Shown here: positions 21,807 to 22,802 of the stretch, in pieces | How the letters are laid out: every line of letters starts with the position of its first letter | Position numbering within the stretch: the first letter of the stretch is position 1 | Notes under the pieces: generated by a model | What the model was told of the DNA's origin: nothing | Seen by the model: only the letters and a program-made list of their open reading frames with translations | The model's database searches: none | Assembly (NCBI GenBank): GCA_003487005.1 | Contig: DNFG01000174.1 | Coordinates: forward strand, 1-22,802 | Reading direction: 5' to 3' | DNA length: 22,802 nucleotides | Source: Bryobacterales bacterium | GTDB lineage: Bacteria > Acidobacteriota > Terriglobia > Bryobacterales > Bryobacteraceae | Position numbers and translations under genes: made by a program

Positions 21807-22802
21807 TCAGGGCCGCGCCGCGCGCACCGTGTAGTCGTTGAACAGCCACTCGCCGTTCAGGTAACTCCACACCCGCACGAACAAGAGCCGCCCGTCCACC
21901 GGCAACCCGCCCACTGTCGCCGACAGGTTCTGCTGCCCGTCGATGTTCGCGATCGAATTGTCACCCGTCCAGTTGCCCACGAACAGGAAGTACCGCTGCA
22001 CGCCCCGCCCCGCGCTCCACTCGAACTGCGCCGTGGCGCCCGTGAGGGTCGAACCCGGCGCCGGCGCCGTCAGTTCGGCCTGCGAAGGCGGCCCGGGATT
22101 CGGATCAAACGCCCTCACCTGATAGTCGTTGTACTGCCACTCCTCACCGATCAGGCTCCAGATCCGGATCCAGATCGTCTCGCCCGCCACCGGCAGGTTC
22201 GACACCGTTGCGCTCCGCGCCTGGTCCGCATCGATCGACGCCAGCGTGTTCCCGCCCTGCCACAGGCCCGCGAAGAAGTAATACCGCCGCACGCCCGCCC
22301 CGGCCGACCACTCAAACGTCGCCGACGGACCCGTCAACGCCGCCCCTGGCGCCGGACTCGTCAACTGCGCCTTCACCGGCGTCTCGGGCGCGCCCGAAGC
22401 CGTGTAAATCGCGTCAAACGGCACCCATTGCTCATCAATATAGGACCAAAGCCGCAGATAAACCGGCTGTCCCGCCGCCGGCAGCCCCGAGATCGTCGCG
22501 CTCCGCGCCATCTCCATGTCCTGGCTGAACAGCGTGTTCCCGCCCGGCCACAGCCCCGCAAACAGGTAGTATCGCTGCACACCCACGCCCGCCGACCACT
22601 CGAACGTCACGCTCGCGCCTCCCAGCACCGCGCCCGGCGCCGGCGACGTCATCTCGGCCCGCGCCGGCGTCTGCGCGCCCGCCGCCCGGTATTGCGTGTC
22701 CCGCGACTCCCACTCTCCATCCAGCAGCGACCACAGCCGGACATAAATCATCCGCCCGTCCACCGGCAGATTCGGGACCGTCACCGTCCGCTCGGTCCCC
22801 AT
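21807..22802 (-). CDS. Repeat-containing secreted/surface-type protein, N-terminal part beyond right edge
   Basis: The frame is open through the right edge. The first codon in the window happens to be ATG, but it lies in the middle of a repeat, so it is not the start. The 331 visible residues are one half and three full repeats of about 90-97 residues. Each repeat opens A(E/Q)(L/M)T(S/A)PAPG, runs through F-E-W-S-A-G and a Tyr-rich strand (RYYLFAGLW), and closes with the pattern (I/V)RxWS and a Glu-Trp pair. The pattern of beta strands suggests Ig-like or fibronectin-like domains, as in exported surface proteins of this phylum. No enzyme motif is seen. The last repeat ends flush with the protein C-terminus (NDYTVRAARP). 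Confidence 0.9.
   Translation of the reverse strand: MGTERTVTVPNLPVDGRMIYVRLWSLLDGEWESRDTQYRAAGAQTPARAEMTSPAPGAVLGGASVTFEWSAGVGVQRYYLFAGLWPGGNTLFSQDMEMARSATISGLPAAGQPVYLRLWSYIDEQWVPFDAIYTASGAPETPVKAQLTSPAPGAALTGPSATFEWSAGAGVRRYYFFAGLWQGGNTLASIDADQARSATVSNLPVAGETIWIRIWSLIGEEWQYNDYQVRAFDPNPGPPSQAELTAPAPGSTLTGATAQFEWSAGRGVQRYFLFVGNWTGDNSIANIDGQQNLSATVGGLPVDGRLLFVRVWSYLNGEWLFNDYTVRAARP
21810..22802 (-). repeat. Tandem Ig-like domain repeats (three full, one partial)
   Basis: Units are coded at 21810-22079, 22080-22370, 22371-22658 and 22659-22802 (cut by the edge). All share the FEWSAG and RxWS landmarks. They differ at many residues, so the duplication is not recent. Confidence 0.85.

Overview
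The window looks like chromosomal DNA from a high-GC Acidobacteriota of the Bryobacterales/Solibacter type. The main evidence is the C-terminal domain of the 698-residue protein at 15353-17449, which matches the 'uncharacterized protein' family (TIGR03437) so expanded in Solibacter-like genomes. The protein style (VWA/MoxR operons, multihaem-TPR fusions, secreted repeat proteins) agrees. The assignment is an inference from gene content; no rRNA or tRNA is present to confirm it.

Region 1 (1-11163, all minus strand) is one tightly packed eight-gene operon, transcribed right to left: DUF4159 membrane protein, VWA/amidotransferase-like membrane protein, secreted caspase-like protein with an EF-hand loop, secreted TPR protein with an HExxH metallopeptidase core, MoxR AAA+ ATPase, DUF58 protein, BatA-type VWA membrane protein, and a large DUF4175-like membrane protein cut by the left edge. 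Most junctions are 1-4 nt stop/start overlaps, so translation is almost certainly coupled. MoxR ATPases work with VWA proteins as remodelling chaperones. Here that core is joined to an exported zinc protease and to a caspase-like protein whose catalytic cysteine position holds serine. This operon is the best candidate for a poorly described system, probably acting at the cell envelope.

Region 2 (11262-15352, minus) holds a sugar phosphate isomerase/epimerase-like TIM barrel ending in a clear rho-independent terminator, and a five-haem cytochrome c fused to five N-terminal membrane helices and C-terminal TPRs.

Region 3 (15353-19788, minus) holds a secreted protein with three CHRD domains plus the TIGR03437 domain, then a two-gene unit of a ROK-type sugar kinase homologue and a PIG-L (LmbE) deacetylase, plausibly for amino-sugar metabolism.

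Region 4 (19789-21806) is mixed-strand: an unrecognised 145-residue protein (+), a solitary XRE antitoxin-like regulator (-) preceded by what may be the tail of a lost HigB-type toxin, a complete ChpS/ChpB-type (MazEF family) toxin-antitoxin pair (+) with a palindrome in its leader, and a zinc-ribbon PspC protein (-) whose ribosome binding site is sequestered in a hairpin.

Region 5 (21807-22802, minus) is the C-terminal part of a repeat protein running off the right edge. No tRNA, rRNA, CRISPR array, insertion sequence or origin was seen. The plus strand is visibly G-rich in the first 10 kb and C-rich after about 12.5 kb although most genes stay on the minus strand.
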